DNA of 64,000 nt from Tetrastigma voinierianum (lineage: Eukaryota > Streptophyta > Magnoliopsida > Vitales > Vitaceae): assembly GCA_016808115.1 (NCBI GenBank), contig JAEQBH010009504.1:58365-122364 (forward strand). The letters run 5' to 3'. How positions within the stretch are numbered: the first letter of the stretch is position 1; the number at the start of each line of letters is the position of its first letter. The notes beneath the pieces were generated by a model. The model did no database searches. It saw only the letters and a program-made list of their open reading frames with translations, and had not been told where the DNA came from. Positions 11,515-23,339 of the stretch are shown piece by piece. The translations under genes and the position numbers were made by a program.

Positions 11515-11820
11515 TTCCCCCCTTCCTCGAAAAGATTCGTCCTCGAATCTTAACCATAATGTTGTGAACTAAAATCACAGGAACGGAGCATGGACTCAAG
11601 CTCTCTCTCACATATCCCTTTTCCATCAATTCACTAACTTGCTTTTGGAGTTCCTTTGTCTCCTCGGGATTACTCCTATAAGCGGGTTGATTCAGAATGG
11701 TAACGGACAAAATAATGACATGTTCGATCCTCGGATGGGGAGGTAACCCTTTGAATTTCTCGGGAAAGACATCTTCAAATTCCTGCAAAAGAGAGATAAT
11801 AGAACTAGGCAAAGAAGTGC
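11400..11820 (-). pseudogene. Pol remnant: RT N-terminus fused to pol C-terminus
   Basis: Minus strand from 11812 reads LLQEFEDVFPEKFKGLPP, then PAYRSNPEETKELQKQ and KGYVRESLSPCSVPV, the start of a chromovirus RT. It then jumps near 11565 to the last part of pol, with no catalytic FDD motif, RNase H or integrase core. Read in the expected frame, the codons over the junction with the LTR give DSRTNLFEEGG. The following LTR codes for a GPY/F-like piece, GDGPFQVLERINDNAYKL. The reading is a deletion product, not a functional polymerase. Confidence 0.75.
11515..11531 (-). other. Polypurine tract of the CRM-like element
   Basis: The plus strand TTCCCCCCTTCCTCGAA is, on the sense strand, a purine run ending directly at the 3' LTR start TGATGAG. 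This is the expected primer for second-strand DNA synthesis. It overlaps pol codons. Confidence 0.8.
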
Positions 11821-12199
11821 CAAGCCTGGGTTAGCATTAAAGCGCTTGTACAAAAGTACAATCATAGGCTTGCTTGAAGAACAATGCTCTCTTTAACCCA
11901 CTTGCCCTTGCATAGAAATTGGTTTTCTCATTTCTCTCAAATTTTTAGTCACTTGCTTTTGTCACTCTCTTTCTTTTGCTCAACTCTCTTTTTCACACTT
12001 TTCCTTTGTTCACTTTTGTTTTGTCACTCTCTTTTCACTATTTTTCTTTGTTCACTCTCTTTCGCAGAACCTCACTTTGATCTCATAAACTCGACTTCGT
12101 GTCAAGAACAAGAGTGACGATCCGTTTATGTTGTAGTACCTAACGAGTACTTATTGGCAGTCGCCATGCTTAACTTTCCTATCAAATTGCCATGGTCTT

Positions 12200-13320
12200 C
12201 CTAACAAGTGCCCGGCTTGCATTGGAATTGTTTGCATTTCTAGTTTCTCCACCATGGTCGGTATAGTTTACATTAGTGCACCTCCCTGATTAATGATCAC
12301 ACTATACCTTGTTTCTCGGGGCAGCGCAATCTATGTGAAATGTTATCTCGTTGCATCTCGTCATCTTCCTTAGATTGCACACTTAAGGCCCTCCTGGCCA
12401 CCATTAGCTCTCCTTGGACAACATACTCCTCATCATCGACATCCTCTAAGGATGGCATAGAATCACAACCCAACTCATTATCTCTGCTTAATATCACTTA
12501 TCATTCCGCGCATCACCATGACTCTTTGCTCGACATCATTGCTGTTATATGACCATTGCCTTGCATTTAAAAAAAAAAAAAAAAAAAACACATAATATCA
12601 TGATTCCAGTAGTGAAAGAATGGGGTTTCATCTTTGATATCCTTGGCTGGTCCCCTTGTTTTAGTTCGTTTAGGTTTGTGTCATGGCTTCTTCCTTCCTC
12701 AATTGATTTGATTTTCAAGCAGATGAAATCGACTAGGTCTCGTAACGTGTGTCGGGTACTATCCCTCCTCTTGACTTGATTCTCGATCTTGATAGCCATA
12801 TGCACCATATTCTCCAACTCTACGTAATGTTGCAATTCCACCACATTTTGAATCTGCATGTTTAAACCTACCAAAAACCTCGCCATTGTAGCCTCTCGAT
12901 CTTCTTCAATATTTACGGTTTAGTCATCGTAACCTTCATCTCCTTATAATACTCCTTTACACTACGATGGCCTTGCCTCAGGTTTTGCAACTTGTTGTAC
13001 AACTCCCAGAAGTTGAAGTTGAAACAAATCTCTTTCGTAGCACCCTCTTCATCTCTTCCCATGTTTCCACAACTGGCTCCCTATTCCGTCTCATATTAAA
13101 ACTAGTTTGTCCCACCAAACTATTATTAGCCGAACCCTATGGCAACAAGTTTCACCTTCTATTTTTGAAATAATTGTGACAATCAAAAACCAACTCCACC
13201 TTCCTCTCCCACTCAAGATATGCCTCTGAGGCATTCTTCCTTGGAAAGATGGAATCTCACTTAATGTTTCAAATTATTATCTTCCCGATTCCTAGCTTCA
13301 TGTCTCCCCCATACCTCCTA
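12200..13320 (-). pseudogene. Gag and protease-region remnant of the CRM-like element
   Basis: Minus-strand pieces in order: YLEWERKVELVFDCHNYS at about 13230, a WWDKLV motif, then EEDREATMARFLVGLNMQ with VVELQHYVELENMVHMAIK (12886-12770), followed by EEYVVQGELMVARRAL near 12430. The last block normally precedes the aspartic protease, whose CTNV remnant is visible near 12265 between stops. The blocks match Gag of chromovirus elements with a primer site for tRNA-Met. Several frameshifts and stops separate them, and no catalytic protease triad survives in frame. Confidence 0.75.
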
Positions 13321-13329
13321 TCACCACGA

Positions 13330-14329
13330 CGACCATGATCATTCTCATCCTCAAACCACTCCCGCCATATTCGTCTCTTCACACGCACCCTCTTCTGGTA
13401 GCCTTTCCTTCATGCCTTGTTGGAGGGTTTAGTGGCTGCTCGAAGCTTTGCTCCACCCTCTCATGGAATTGTTCCAATTCAGCCTTAAATATCCTCTTTA
13501 CTTCACTAGTTAAGGCCTCCATAATGAACTTCATATCGAATTCTCCCCAATATAGTCTTTGGATGCGCTGTTGTTTGACATATTGCTGTGTTTCAAGGTT
13601 AAAAAAAAAAAGAAATAATAAAATAGGACCTCACAAATCACTCCTCACATGTTTGCACTCAAAGAATGATTCACTCATTTCACTCGTGTTTTCACACAAT
13701 ATATTCGCTTTTTCTCTCTCTAAATCTGACCACTTGCTCTTTTCCCCAGAATTTCTTTTAGTTCTTTAGAACTAATAAACAAATCTGATTTTTTTTTTTT
13801 TCCCCAAGAGTCTAATCAAACCCTACTAAAGGGGACAGTCAGGCAAGCTAACCAATATTCAAGTCTTTTACTTAAGGCAACAAAATAAGGACACCAAAAA
13901 TTTCTCAGTTTTTTTCACCGACTTTTTTGTTTTATACTATGGTGGGGACTTGATTTCCAACAACTTGAATGATAATATACTTAAAAAAAAATTTATGCTT
14001 TTTTTTTTCCTGGCTTTTTTTTTTCGACTTTTTTTCCGGATTTATTTTTCCAACCTTTTTTTTTCCAACCAGATCTATTCCTTTACTTTACTTTCCTTTT
14101 TTTTATGCTTTTGCTTTGTAACTTTGGATGACGGTTGAATAAAAAAAGAAACAATAAAAAATTATATCCGATCAAGAATGAAGAAAATCGGACTTGGGAT
14201 GGTAGATAATTGATTATGAATGAAATCGTATCGAACAAACATAGGCGAATGGAGGAAAGTGGTGACTAAGATGGTTTGGACAAAGAAAATAATAATAATA
14301 ATAAAAGATAGGCAAACCAGAAAATAGAA
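13330..14329 (-). other. 5' untranslated leader of the CRM-like element
   Basis: Between the primer site and gag lies about 1 kb with long T tracts on the plus strand (13790-14110), hence A-rich on the sense strand. Apart from the gag N-terminal region near 13330-13560, no coding pattern is seen. Open frames here are low-complexity artefacts. Confidence 0.5.
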
Positions 14330-14347
14330 CCTGTTGCTCTGATACCA
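14330..14347 (-). other. Primer-binding site, tRNA-Met type
   Basis: The sense strand reads TGGTATCAGAGCAACAGG, whose first 12 bases match the plant initiator tRNA-Met 3' complement. It starts two bases inside the 5' LTR end at 14350, the normal spacing. Confidence 0.85.
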
Positions 14348-14349
14348 AA

Positions 14350-15326
14350 TGATTCGAACCCCGTCAACTTGTGAGGAGACCCGTGATCTAATCTTTAGTC
14401 TTTAAGAACCGCTCTAGTGCTCTCATTGATGGACGACTCAATTCAAGGTTATATGGAAGCAAGAACCTTGCATGTGAGGACGCCGCAATTCCAGAATGGA
14501 GATCCGATTGATAAGTCTCTACTTAACGCCACTAATAACCCGATAAGTTCAAATAGTTCTTTTAAGAACCAAAGAGAAATTTAAACTCTCAATTTTATTA
14601 ATGCTTAAAACTTATAGAATGTAGGGATAACAAGCCTTTAAATAGGCCCAAAAAATATGAAGAATAGAAACTAAATATTCGGCCACAAGGAAAGTAAATA
14701 TTTGGCCAAAAACAAGAAAGGAAACTAACATACTTTTTCCTAACTTAACACACTAAAAAAATGTCCATGAGGGGAAGCAAAAAAAAGGAAAGTAGATAAT
14801 TCTAGGCTAAGGCTTGAGAATCAAATCAGTCGCAATTTGGAATAAATCCACAACAAATCAGCACCAAAATAACAAGAAATCAGGAACAAAATCAGCAGCA
14901 AATCACGAACAAATCAGCACCAAATAAGCTCCAAAATAGCAGCAAATCAGCTCCAAAATAGCAGCAAATCAACACCAAATCTACAGCAAATCAGCTTCAA
15001 AATAGAAGCAAATCAACAAGTCAAAAAACGCCTTGGCTTTTAGTCTAAGTCCGGATTTAATTTGATGATGTGGACCATCTATGTTTCCTTTTTAGGGTTG
15101 AACACACGAGCTTATTCCACGTGGGCATCTCGAATTAAAACATGAAGGCCTTCTTTGAATCTCTTAGTCCTGGTCACACATAAGGCCCAATGGGACTTCA
15201 AGCTGGTCCACACTTCATTGGGAAAATCTAGCTTGTATGCATTGTCATTGATGCGCTGAGACTTGAAAAGGACCATCGCCTCTTGGGGAGCAACATGGAT
15301 CGCTTTGTGCTTTGTGATTCTCATCA
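14350..15326 (-). repeat. 5' LTR of the CRM-like element
   Basis: Partner of 10534-11514 and the same length. The sense start TGATGAGAATC abuts the target duplication ATGTC at 15327-15331. On the sense strand a coding-like stretch contains INDNAYKLDFPNE then VTRTKRFKEGLHVLIRDA. The CAAATCAGCA minisatellite lies at 14830-15010. Confidence 0.85.
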
Positions 15327-15331
15327 ATGTC

Positions 15332-15560
15332 TTCTAGTAGTTGAACAAATAATGTTTTTGATGAAAATCATCAGTCCGCTCAACTAGATTCAACCATTCA
15401 CCCGGGCTAATGTGATATTGTCCCAAACCCATGGGTGTGGACGTGGTCGTAGACATAGTCGTGGTCGTGGTTGTGGGCATAAATTCCCGACACTATAATA
15501 ATCATCATTCTAACCCTTTCAAAAGGAAATACCCATTCCCCAACCAAAAGTGAAATAATG
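15332..15560 (+). pseudogene. Copia gag, second part with Gly-Arg-rich tract
   Basis: The continuation of copia Gag after the gypsy insert: VVEQ and KNHQS-type residues, then GRGRRHSRGRG-like codons around 15430-15480 (GGACGTGGTCGTAGACAT). In related elements this Gly-Arg region precedes the zinc knuckle. Frames are broken. Confidence 0.65.
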
Positions 15561-15689
15561 GTGAGACAAAACAAGAAATTTGCTTAGTTTTAAAGATATC
15601 CGCAAAAATTGATATCATATTGAAACTAAGGAATAAAGGTAATAAAGAAAGCTAAGTATATTAATTTATAATTTATGGGAAAAAGATTG

Positions 15690-16560
15690 TTGCAAAAATG
15701 CTCCCGGCATTCTCCTATGGGTTATATCATACGACCATAAAGTCAATTGAGTTATATGCTATAATGAACCAGAAGTTCAATGACCCAAAGATTTTTACTC
15801 TTTGGCATAACAGGCTAGGTCACCCTGGATCTAGCGAATCATAGAATAATCACATGGGCATCCATTAAAGAAACCGTAAGATTCTTTCGCTCTAACAAAT
15901 TTTCTCAGGACTTTGTTTAGAAGGTAAGTTAATAGTCAGACCATCATTTAATAAAATCATGTCTGAATCACCAGTTTTTTTAGAAAGAATACATAGGGAC
16001 ATATGTGGACGTATTCATCCACCATGTGGACCTTTTCGTTATTTTATGGTCTTAATAGATGCCTCTATTAGATGGTCACATGTATGTCTTCTTTCCACAA
16101 GAAATGTTGCATTTGCTAGGTTCCTTGCACAAATGATCAAAGTAAGAGCATAATTCTCTGATTATCCAATCAAGACAATAAGACTTGATAATGCTGGAAA
16201 TTTTACTTCACAAACTCTCAAATGACTATTGTATATCAATTGGGATAAATATTGAGCATCATGTTGCTTATGTTCATACCAAAAATGGTTTAGCGGAGTC
16301 TTTGATCAAACGTCTTCAATTAATAGCTACACCACTACTGATGAAGACCAAATTACCAACATCTTCCTGGGGACATGTTATGCATGTTGCAAGTCTAATA
16401 AGAATTAGACCAACATCTTACCATGAGTACTCCCCTTCACAACTTGTACTGGGTAAACAACCAAATATTTCCCACTTACGAGTTTTTGGTTGTGCAGTCC
16501 ATGTACCAATTGCACCCCCACAATGTATCAAAATGGGTTGGGATTTATGTAGGTTTTGAT
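15690..16560 (+). pseudogene. Copia integrase
   Basis: Pieces of the pre-integrase and integrase core: LWHNRLGHPG-like residues near 15800, then LERIHRDICGRIHPPCGPF (about 15980-16035) with the first catalytic Asp, and VLIDASIRWSHVCLLSTRN. The second Asp lies in RLDNAG at about 16175, and the catalytic Glu in KNGLAESLIKRLQ (about 16285-16320). NISHLRVFGCAVHVPIAP closes the core near 16510. The three catalytic residues of a copia integrase are readable but sit in different frames separated by stops near 16150 and 16190. Confidence 0.8.
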
Positions 16561-17219
16561 TATCTGTTTATCATAAGATATCTTGGACCCTTAACATAAG
16601 ATGTTTTTACAGTCCGCTTTGCGGATTGTCATTTTAATGAAAGTGTTTTTCCTCCATTAGGGGGAGAAAAGTCAGTTTTGAAATAACGACAAGAAATTAC
16701 TTGTAATTCATCTACAATGTTTCATTTTGATCCTTGTACAAATCAATGTGGAACTGAAGTTCAAAGGATCATTCATTTGAAAATATTGCAAATCAATTAC
16801 TAGATGCTTTTATTGATACAAAGAAAGTGACAAAGTCACATATATCCCTACCACAAATGCTCCAGCACGGATTAATGTCCCTAAAGGACAATTAGCAAAT
16901 AAGTCTAAAATACGCTTTTTAGCGAATACCTATTTGCTCAAAATATATAACTTTCCGGAAGAGGAGAACACAAATGAGAATTTATACCCTTTAAGAGGTA
17001 CATGATAAGCAAAAGACCTTAGAGGCATTTGATAAACAAAATTCTGTGAGTATTTGGTGAACAAGAGGCCTGTAGACATATATTGAACAAAAGATCCCTA
17101 AAGAGATTCGAAATAAAGAATTAACCCTTGAAGAGGCACAGGTACATGAAAATTATGAGATCTCAATAAATTATGTGCACAATAGAGAAAAATATAATCG
17201 AAATGAAGTTATTATCAAT

Positions 17220-17960
17220 AATATTTTACATCATAAGAATTGATGACGATCCTGAACCACAAAATGTGGAAGAATGTCAAAATAGAAATGATTGGCCAAA
17301 ATGGAAAGAAGCTATGCAGGTAAAATTAAACTCGCACGAAACGAATGCGACCTATAGTCCAAACACTCCAAAGGTGTAGTCTGGCATACAAATGGGTATT
17401 TTACGAAAGCGCAATGAAAATAATGAGATCATAAGATATAAAGCGTGATTAGTAGCACAAGGTTTTTCGCAGAGACCTGGTATTGACTATGATAAAACAT
17501 ATTCTTCTTGTCATGGACGCAATCACTTCTCTCCGCTTTCTGGGTCAAGCTCGGGCAATCTCTAAAGGACTGAACATGCGTCTCATGGATGTTATCACAA
17601 TTTATCTATATGGATCCATAGATAATGACATATACATGAAAATCCCTGAAGGATTTAAATTGCATGAAGAAAATAATACAAAGCCTCATAATATGTGTTC
17701 AATCAAATTACAACAATCTCTATATGGATTGAAGAATTCGAATGTATGTGGTTCAATCGCCTCAGTGAATATTTATTGAAATAAGGGTATGCAAACAACC
17801 CTATATGCCCATGTATTTTTATTAAGAAATCATAAACCGGATTTACAATTATTGCTGTGTATGTTGATGATCTAAATCTTATTAGGACTCTTGCAGCTCA
17901 TAAGAATAGAAAATATTGAAATGATGATCTTAGGAAAAACAAAATTATTCTCGACCTACA
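17220..17960 (+). pseudogene. Copia reverse transcriptase
   Basis: Readable blocks are WPKWKEAMQVKLNS (about 17295-17335), GFSQRPGIDYDKTYS (17462-17505), NMRLMDVITIYLYGSIDND (about 17573-17630), KIPEGFKL, and LQQSLYGLKNS. The catalytic motif YVDD sits in VYVDDLNLI near 17862. The order is that of a copia RT thumb-palm region. Frameshifts near 17380, 17510 and 17750 separate the blocks. Confidence 0.8.
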
Positions 17961-18319
17961 GATCCATTCCCTATCGGAGTTTTAGTTTACTTCAACTGGC
18001 ATATTAAGAAAATTTTAAAATGTTTTTATTTGGATAAAGCACACCCTTTAAGTTCGCCAATGACGTCCGCTCACTTTAACATAAAAGGACCCATTTCATC
18101 CTTTCGTGGAAAAGGTGGGTGAAGAATTACTTGGTTCAAGCATCATATCTTAGTACCATTGGTGCATCATTCCTATGTATCTTGGTTAACTATACTTGCC
18201 TTATATTTGCTTTTCTTGTCAATTTATTAGTCGCATAGTTCCTGTAACCCAAAGACATTGGAATTGTATCAAACATATTTTGCATTACCTCCAAGGAACA
18301 ACTGATATGAGTCTATTTT

Positions 18320-18830
18320 ACTCGGTACAATCAAAGCAAAGCAATTATTCGATATGCTAATGCGTGATACCTTTCGTGACCACTTAAGGCCAAATCACAA
18401 ACAAGGTATGTGTTTAATTGTAATGAAATTGCTATCTCATGGAGATCCTTTAAGCAAACAATGGTGACCACATCATCGAATAATTAAGATATTATAACAA
18501 TTCACGAAGCAAGTCGTGAATGCATATGGCTAAGATCGATGATTCAACATATCCAAGAATCATGTGGACTCCCCTCTATCAAAGACAACCCGACAAACAT
18601 TATTCAAGATAATGTCGTGATTCATTGCACTAATCAAAGGAAGTTATATCAAAGGAGATGTAACTAAAAATATTTCTCCAAAAGTTCTTTTATACATGTG
18701 AACTCCAAAAAGAGTGGTGAAATTGATGTTCAACAAATATGTTCATGATAATCTGTAGTTGCACTTATTCACGAATTCATTGCCAAGCTCAACATTCAAG
18801 AAGCTAATACATAAGATTGAATGCACTAAC
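18320..18830 (+). pseudogene. Copia RNase H
   Basis: Blocks with ISWRSFKQ near 18437, SRECIWLRSMIQHIQESCGLPS-like residues (18510-18570), KGSYIKGDVTKNISPK near 18640 and STFKKLIHKIECTNLK near 18790. This is the normal end of copia pol. Most acidic catalytic positions are lost to stops and shifts. Confidence 0.7.
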
Positions 18831-19090
18831 TTAAAGATATTGACATAAGGGAGTATGCTTATGACAAGCTGCAGTACATCACACTTTTTCCCTTCTCGGG
18901 CCCGTGTTTTGTCCCACTAAGTTTTACTTCAAGCAAGTGTTTTTTAATGAGCAGAATTCTAACAGATCGTAGTTAAACAACAACATCATATGATTATTGT
19001 ACACTTTTTCCTTCGCTAGGTTTTATCCTATTGAGGTTTAGTAGCAAGGTTTTAATGAGGTATCTTTAATACGTATTGTCTGGCGAGTAG

Positions 19091-19421
19091 TGTTATAAAT
19101 TGAAGCATTTATATGAGTGATGAAATGCAACCACACTACATTCATGGAATTACATTTTACATTCATCTTAGAGTAAGTAAATGAACTCATTAACCCTCAT
19201 TTATGGAACTTCATAACTCACCATTAAGGTGAGTAATTTGAACCATCTCTTTGTAAGCCTGGCAAAAAGGCCTTCACCATCCTTTTGTAAAGTGTATCCA
19301 AGAAAGTAAGACTTCTCTCATTCATCTTTATCTAGTTCTCTTCCTCTTTCCATACTTATTATTTTCATATACAAGAAAATATATTTATCTTAATATCACA
19401 TTTTATAATACTTTCACAACA
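19091..19421 (+). repeat. Copia 3' LTR
   Basis: Starts TGTTATAAATTGAAGC after a degraded purine tract (CTGGCGAGTAG) and ends CTTTCACAACA, the same end as the 5' LTR at 9895. Length is 331 bp. Confidence 0.8.
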
Positions 19422-19915
19422 ATCATCATATATTAATTAATTTAGAATATTAACAACATAAATTTCATTTAAGTCTGCATCTCAACCGTATAATAATGAA
19501 ATATCATATTTGTTTGAAAATTCATCTTGCTAAAAGATATAATCATATTAGGGGAAATAAATTAGTATATACTTTTGTTAATTTATTTTAAAAATAACAT
19601 TATTTTGTTATTAACACTAGTTTAAAGTAATAAAATTATTTAAAATATACTTATAATTTAGTTATTAAATTTAATTTAATTTATAAACTAGTACAACTTC
19701 ATTTTTATTAAAAAAAATGATTGAATAACATTTAAAGGATAAATAAAAAAATGAAATTGTAAATATTTAAAATAGGATTAATAAGATAAATAAAATATAT
19801 TCACATTAAAATTGTAATTTGCGGCACGTATCTTACTAAATTTTCATACAAGATTTTTTAAATAATAAATTTGCCATATAAATTATATTAAAAATATATT
19901 TAGAAATTGAAAACG
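19422..19915. other. AT-rich spacer, nothing recognised
   Basis: A strongly AT-rich stretch between the copia 3' LTR and the Tekay-like element. No coding frame, RNA gene or repeat end was identified. Confidence 0.5.
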
Positions 19916-21875
19916 TGAAACCCCCGAGAAAATCTAATTTTCCTCGAAAATGGAGTAAAATTGTAATTTCGGGTCAAACCAAATTTTCTCGATCTTGGAT
20001 GACAAAACTGACTTCACCGCTGGAATCGTCTCGAAATCTTAGCTACCACGCCGATTGCTGAATTCGAGACAATAAATTTGCACGCTTTTCAAGGCAACAA
20101 GCGAGCGCGGGACACTTTACATTTCGCGCGCCACAAGTGTGCCGCGAGTCGTACAGATGAATAAGTTGTTGTGAGGTGGGACCCACATGGACATGTGGCA
20201 TTTCCTAATTGGGTAGAAACGTCAAAGTGGGTGATTACGGATAAGAACTAAAGAGCCAATGACGGTCGATGTCGCAGAATGAAAGACATATAATAAGAAA
20301 AAAGACACCCTTCTCATTTGACCTCAAAACGCAATGAAGGGGGTTTTCAAATCTCAGAGAGAGGCCCCAACTTACCCTGCATTTCGCCTGGATCAGCTGG
20401 ATTCTCGTCAAGGCTAAAGTTGTTCTACGCGGTGAGGGCTATTTGTGGGCACCGGTTTTGTGGAGTTTTGACAACTCCAAGAGGTAGGGGTCTTCTCCTA
20501 CTCGATTATTTTCGGTTTTTAAGAGCTTTGTAAATGATTTGGTTGATTTGAGACCGTGAGTGGCCGTTTGATCGGTTCCAAAACTTGGGACCGAATTGTT
20601 GGAATATTTTGAACCCATTTTGAATAGTTTAGGGACTGTTTGGATGGTTTTTGTGACAATTTATACAATAAATTATGGTTTTGGTGTTTTTGGGCCGAAA
20701 ATAGCCATGGATTCGCCCACCTCGTGGAATCATGTCGGGTGAGCTGGCCTACCCACGAACCCTACACTGCCGTAGGTGGGAATCGTTAAAAAACAATCCC
20801 TGATTGTTGGCTGGACCGAAAATGGTCCATGTGTGTTGTAAGCAAAATATTGCTTTGAATTGGATGGTTTGAATTAGTGAAAGAAATTGTTAATTTAATA
20901 TAATTTAAATGTTAATACGGGATGCGAATTATATAAAAATATAAATGCAAGCCATTGAAAATAATTGTGATTAGCCTGGCAGCTAATTTTTGATGTGATT
21001 AGTATAGAATTTGAATGACATGATGTATGTGGGTAAATTTATGTTAAGTACATACATGATTTATATATTAACATGAATTGTTTGAATCAAGATAACGTAT
21101 TTACTACGCACTGTGCATAACCTTAAAATTAAAGCAGTACATGCACGAAAAGAAATGGGAATGCAAATGGTTGTGAAAGGAATTTCAAGGGAAGATTTTC
21201 CGAAGAATTGCCTTGGAGAGGCCAGTCCAATGTACCATCTCTGAGGTCGACCATGAACGTTTCCTTTAAAATGGATCCAGCAATTCACCTCGGAGGGTAG
21301 TTCAATATATTTACCGAAATCCGAGATGATGTTTTCAAGAACAAAAGTTTTTGTTTTGAAAAATCCATATTTTTCTTTCATTTGGCTTTAGGGCATGTGT
21401 GAGGAGCTCTGAGGACTCGAGACATGGGATTGGGCATGTAGACATTCAAGTAGGATCATGTATTTGCTTGAATGTGTTTATGTTGAATCATTGCATATTC
21501 ACTTAGGTGGGGAGTAACCCATGTAGGAGATTTTCACTACTAGGCATTGCTCACCCTGTCGAGGGATCATTATTTCAGGTACAAGGATTGTTTGGGAAGA
21601 TGACGCTCATTAAAGGCCGATTTTTAGAAGAAAGCCGGATTGTGGCTTTGATGTTTTTGTATGACATGTATTAAAATTTTAAATCTTAATATATGTTTGT
21701 ATTAAGAGTGATGTATCAACTCTTGACTATTGCAATATAGTTGGATGTATTTTATTGAGTATGATGTGTGTGCCATGTGGCTATTTTTTTTACTATGTAT
21801 GGGTCCCATGACATGAGACATAGGTTCTTCCGCGTTGATGGTGAGCCAATTGAGACACCTGATTCGTGTGTCTCA
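19916..21875 (+). repeat. 5' LTR of the Tekay-like element
   Basis: Starts TGAAACCCCCGAGAAAATC and shares long blocks with 24669-28365, for example ACATGGACATGTGGCAT, TTTTCACTACT.GGCATTGC and GATTTTTAGAAGAAAGCC. The end at GTGTCTCA (21875) is inferred by alignment with the reverse-strand copies, which end in the complement of TGTGACGCCCC. Confidence 0.75.
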
Positions 21876-23330
21876 AATTTCAGACGTAGCCGGCCGTAAA
21901 CGACATTCCAGCCTACACAGTAGAGTCTGCATACTAACACTGTCTTGAAAAATTGTGGGGGCTGAGCCAGTTTTAATATTAGCGTGATAAGGAGCATTAT
22001 AGTTCGATGTTACAATTAGGGTTATAATTTAGTACCCAGGTTAGTATATGTTTACCTAGGACTCGATGGGAATCGTTAGATCATGCATCCATTGTGCATT
22101 TTGATTAATAAAATTCTGAAGGAATTTGTCGTGTGGTATGTTGTGTGACTTGTGTGCATGGTGAATAACACATAGGAAAAAAAAATGTTGAGGAGAAATG
22201 GTTTTTTTTTTAGGTTTTGATGCGTAAACCTGAAAATAAATAAATAAATAAAAATAAATTATAATGAATACTTGAAAGAAAACATTTTTTTATGGTCTTC
22301 AAAGCATGTGGAAAATTTAAAAAAAAAAAGGCAAGTGTGGAGGTCGGGTCGGCTATCGCCTCTATTTTCAGTTTGCATTGGGTCATGATATAGCAAATTG
22401 TATTGTGACACAGGGTCAGAGGTTGCTAGGCGTGTCAGGAGCACGCCACGACACTATGGTAAGGCTACGACACGCTATGACACGGCCGGTTCGCATTGGT
22501 TAAGGGCAAATACAAGGCATGAAGTTTTGGCTGGGGTGAGTCGCGCGATGTGACTGTATCGCTGGGGGTGACCGTTTGTGTAGCAATATGGCGCATTAGT
22601 GGTCGCTGGAGCACAAATAACGCAACACTACAGAGCGTGCGTCGCGACACGGCCTCGCGATAACGCGGGCGCAGCGTCTCGCGACGGATCGAGCCTACGA
22701 TACAATTTTATCGTGATCGTGAAGGCAGCAGTGTTGGGCGACATCGACGCATCAGTCACGCTAATGGCCACTCACATGGCATGGCCTGCACACGGCGCCA
22801 GGAAGACGACACCTGGCTGGCCACTCGCGCGGCCCCGAGTGCCAGCAGCACAAGCCGGGTCAGGGTGTGGCACTGTACACCCGACTTCGCCACTCGCCAT
22901 ACTGCTCGAGTCACCGTTGATCATCGCTCATGAACATTGTTCACAAGGTTTTCAATTTTTTTTTTTTGTTGAATATGATTTTTAGAATATATGAACTTAT
23001 TGTCTTGCATTACCTATGAATGCAATTGACGCTGCGGTATGAAATATTTTTTTCGGTATGTTAATAGTGTCTCGAGGCTGTGTTTACACCTTAGAGATAC
23101 TGCGTTGAAACTTAACTTGCCATTTGACATGTGTAGATAGCTAGTTGAGGGTGATGACGTAGAGGTCGTCCACGAGGTGTTAGCCAAGCACCACTCAAGA
23201 TGCCTGACTAGCGTACCTTGTCGTAGGCCGTGTGATCGCGGGCCGCTGCCATTACACGTGATAGTACCCAGAAATAGGAGGTCCGAGTAACCTCCAGAGG
23301 TTCAGGGCACATCATCCTCCGATATTTACA
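21876..23330 (+). other. Leader of the Tekay-like element
   Basis: Non-coding leader between the 5' LTR and gag. It holds homopolymer runs near 22205 and 22318 and a GC-richer part at 22440-22940 with many CG dinucleotides. No protein family is recognised. The open frame near 22599-22985 is probably due to composition. Confidence 0.45.
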
Positions 23331-23339
23331 GGGGGAGGA

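Larger units (their letters stand above)
10534..15326 (-). mobile_element. Deleted CRM-like Ty3/gypsy element inserted in copia gag (TSD ATGTC)
   Basis: The element is 4,793 bp with LTRs at 10534-11514 and 14350-15326. It is flanked by the perfect 5-bp duplication ATGTC (10529-10533 and 15327-15331), and the host copia gag is contiguous across it. On the minus strand it has a 5' LTR starting TGATGAGAATC, a tRNA-Met-type primer site, gag, a protease-region remnant, the N-terminus of RT, then a jump to the end of pol, a polypurine tract and a 3' LTR. RNase H, the RT catalytic core and integrase are gone, so it could not move by itself. The pol frame running through the polypurine tract into the LTR is a known property of plant CRM chromoviruses, hence the tentative lineage. 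Confidence 0.85.
9650..19421 (+). mobile_element. Ty1/copia retrotransposon, degenerate, interrupted by a gypsy element
   Basis: The order is 5' LTR remnant, gag, (insert 10534-15326), gag end, integrase, RT, RNase H, 3' LTR, all on the plus strand. Order IN before RT is diagnostic of copia. Every domain carries stops and frameshifts, so the element is dead. The two LTRs align from about 9650 and 19160 onward, sharing ACTTCTCTCATTCATCTT and TTATTATTTTCATATACA. The first 70 bases of the 3' LTR have no counterpart upstream, so the 5' LTR start is rearranged and no target duplication could be assigned. Lineage was not determined. Confidence 0.85.

Noticed and set aside
11884..12117. 77-codon open frame on the plus strand
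   Set aside because: Antisense to the gypsy internal region and made of T/C-rich sequence; a shadow frame.
22599..22985. 128-codon open frame, GC-rich
   Set aside because: Lies in the untranslated leader of a Tekay-like element; no family resemblance.
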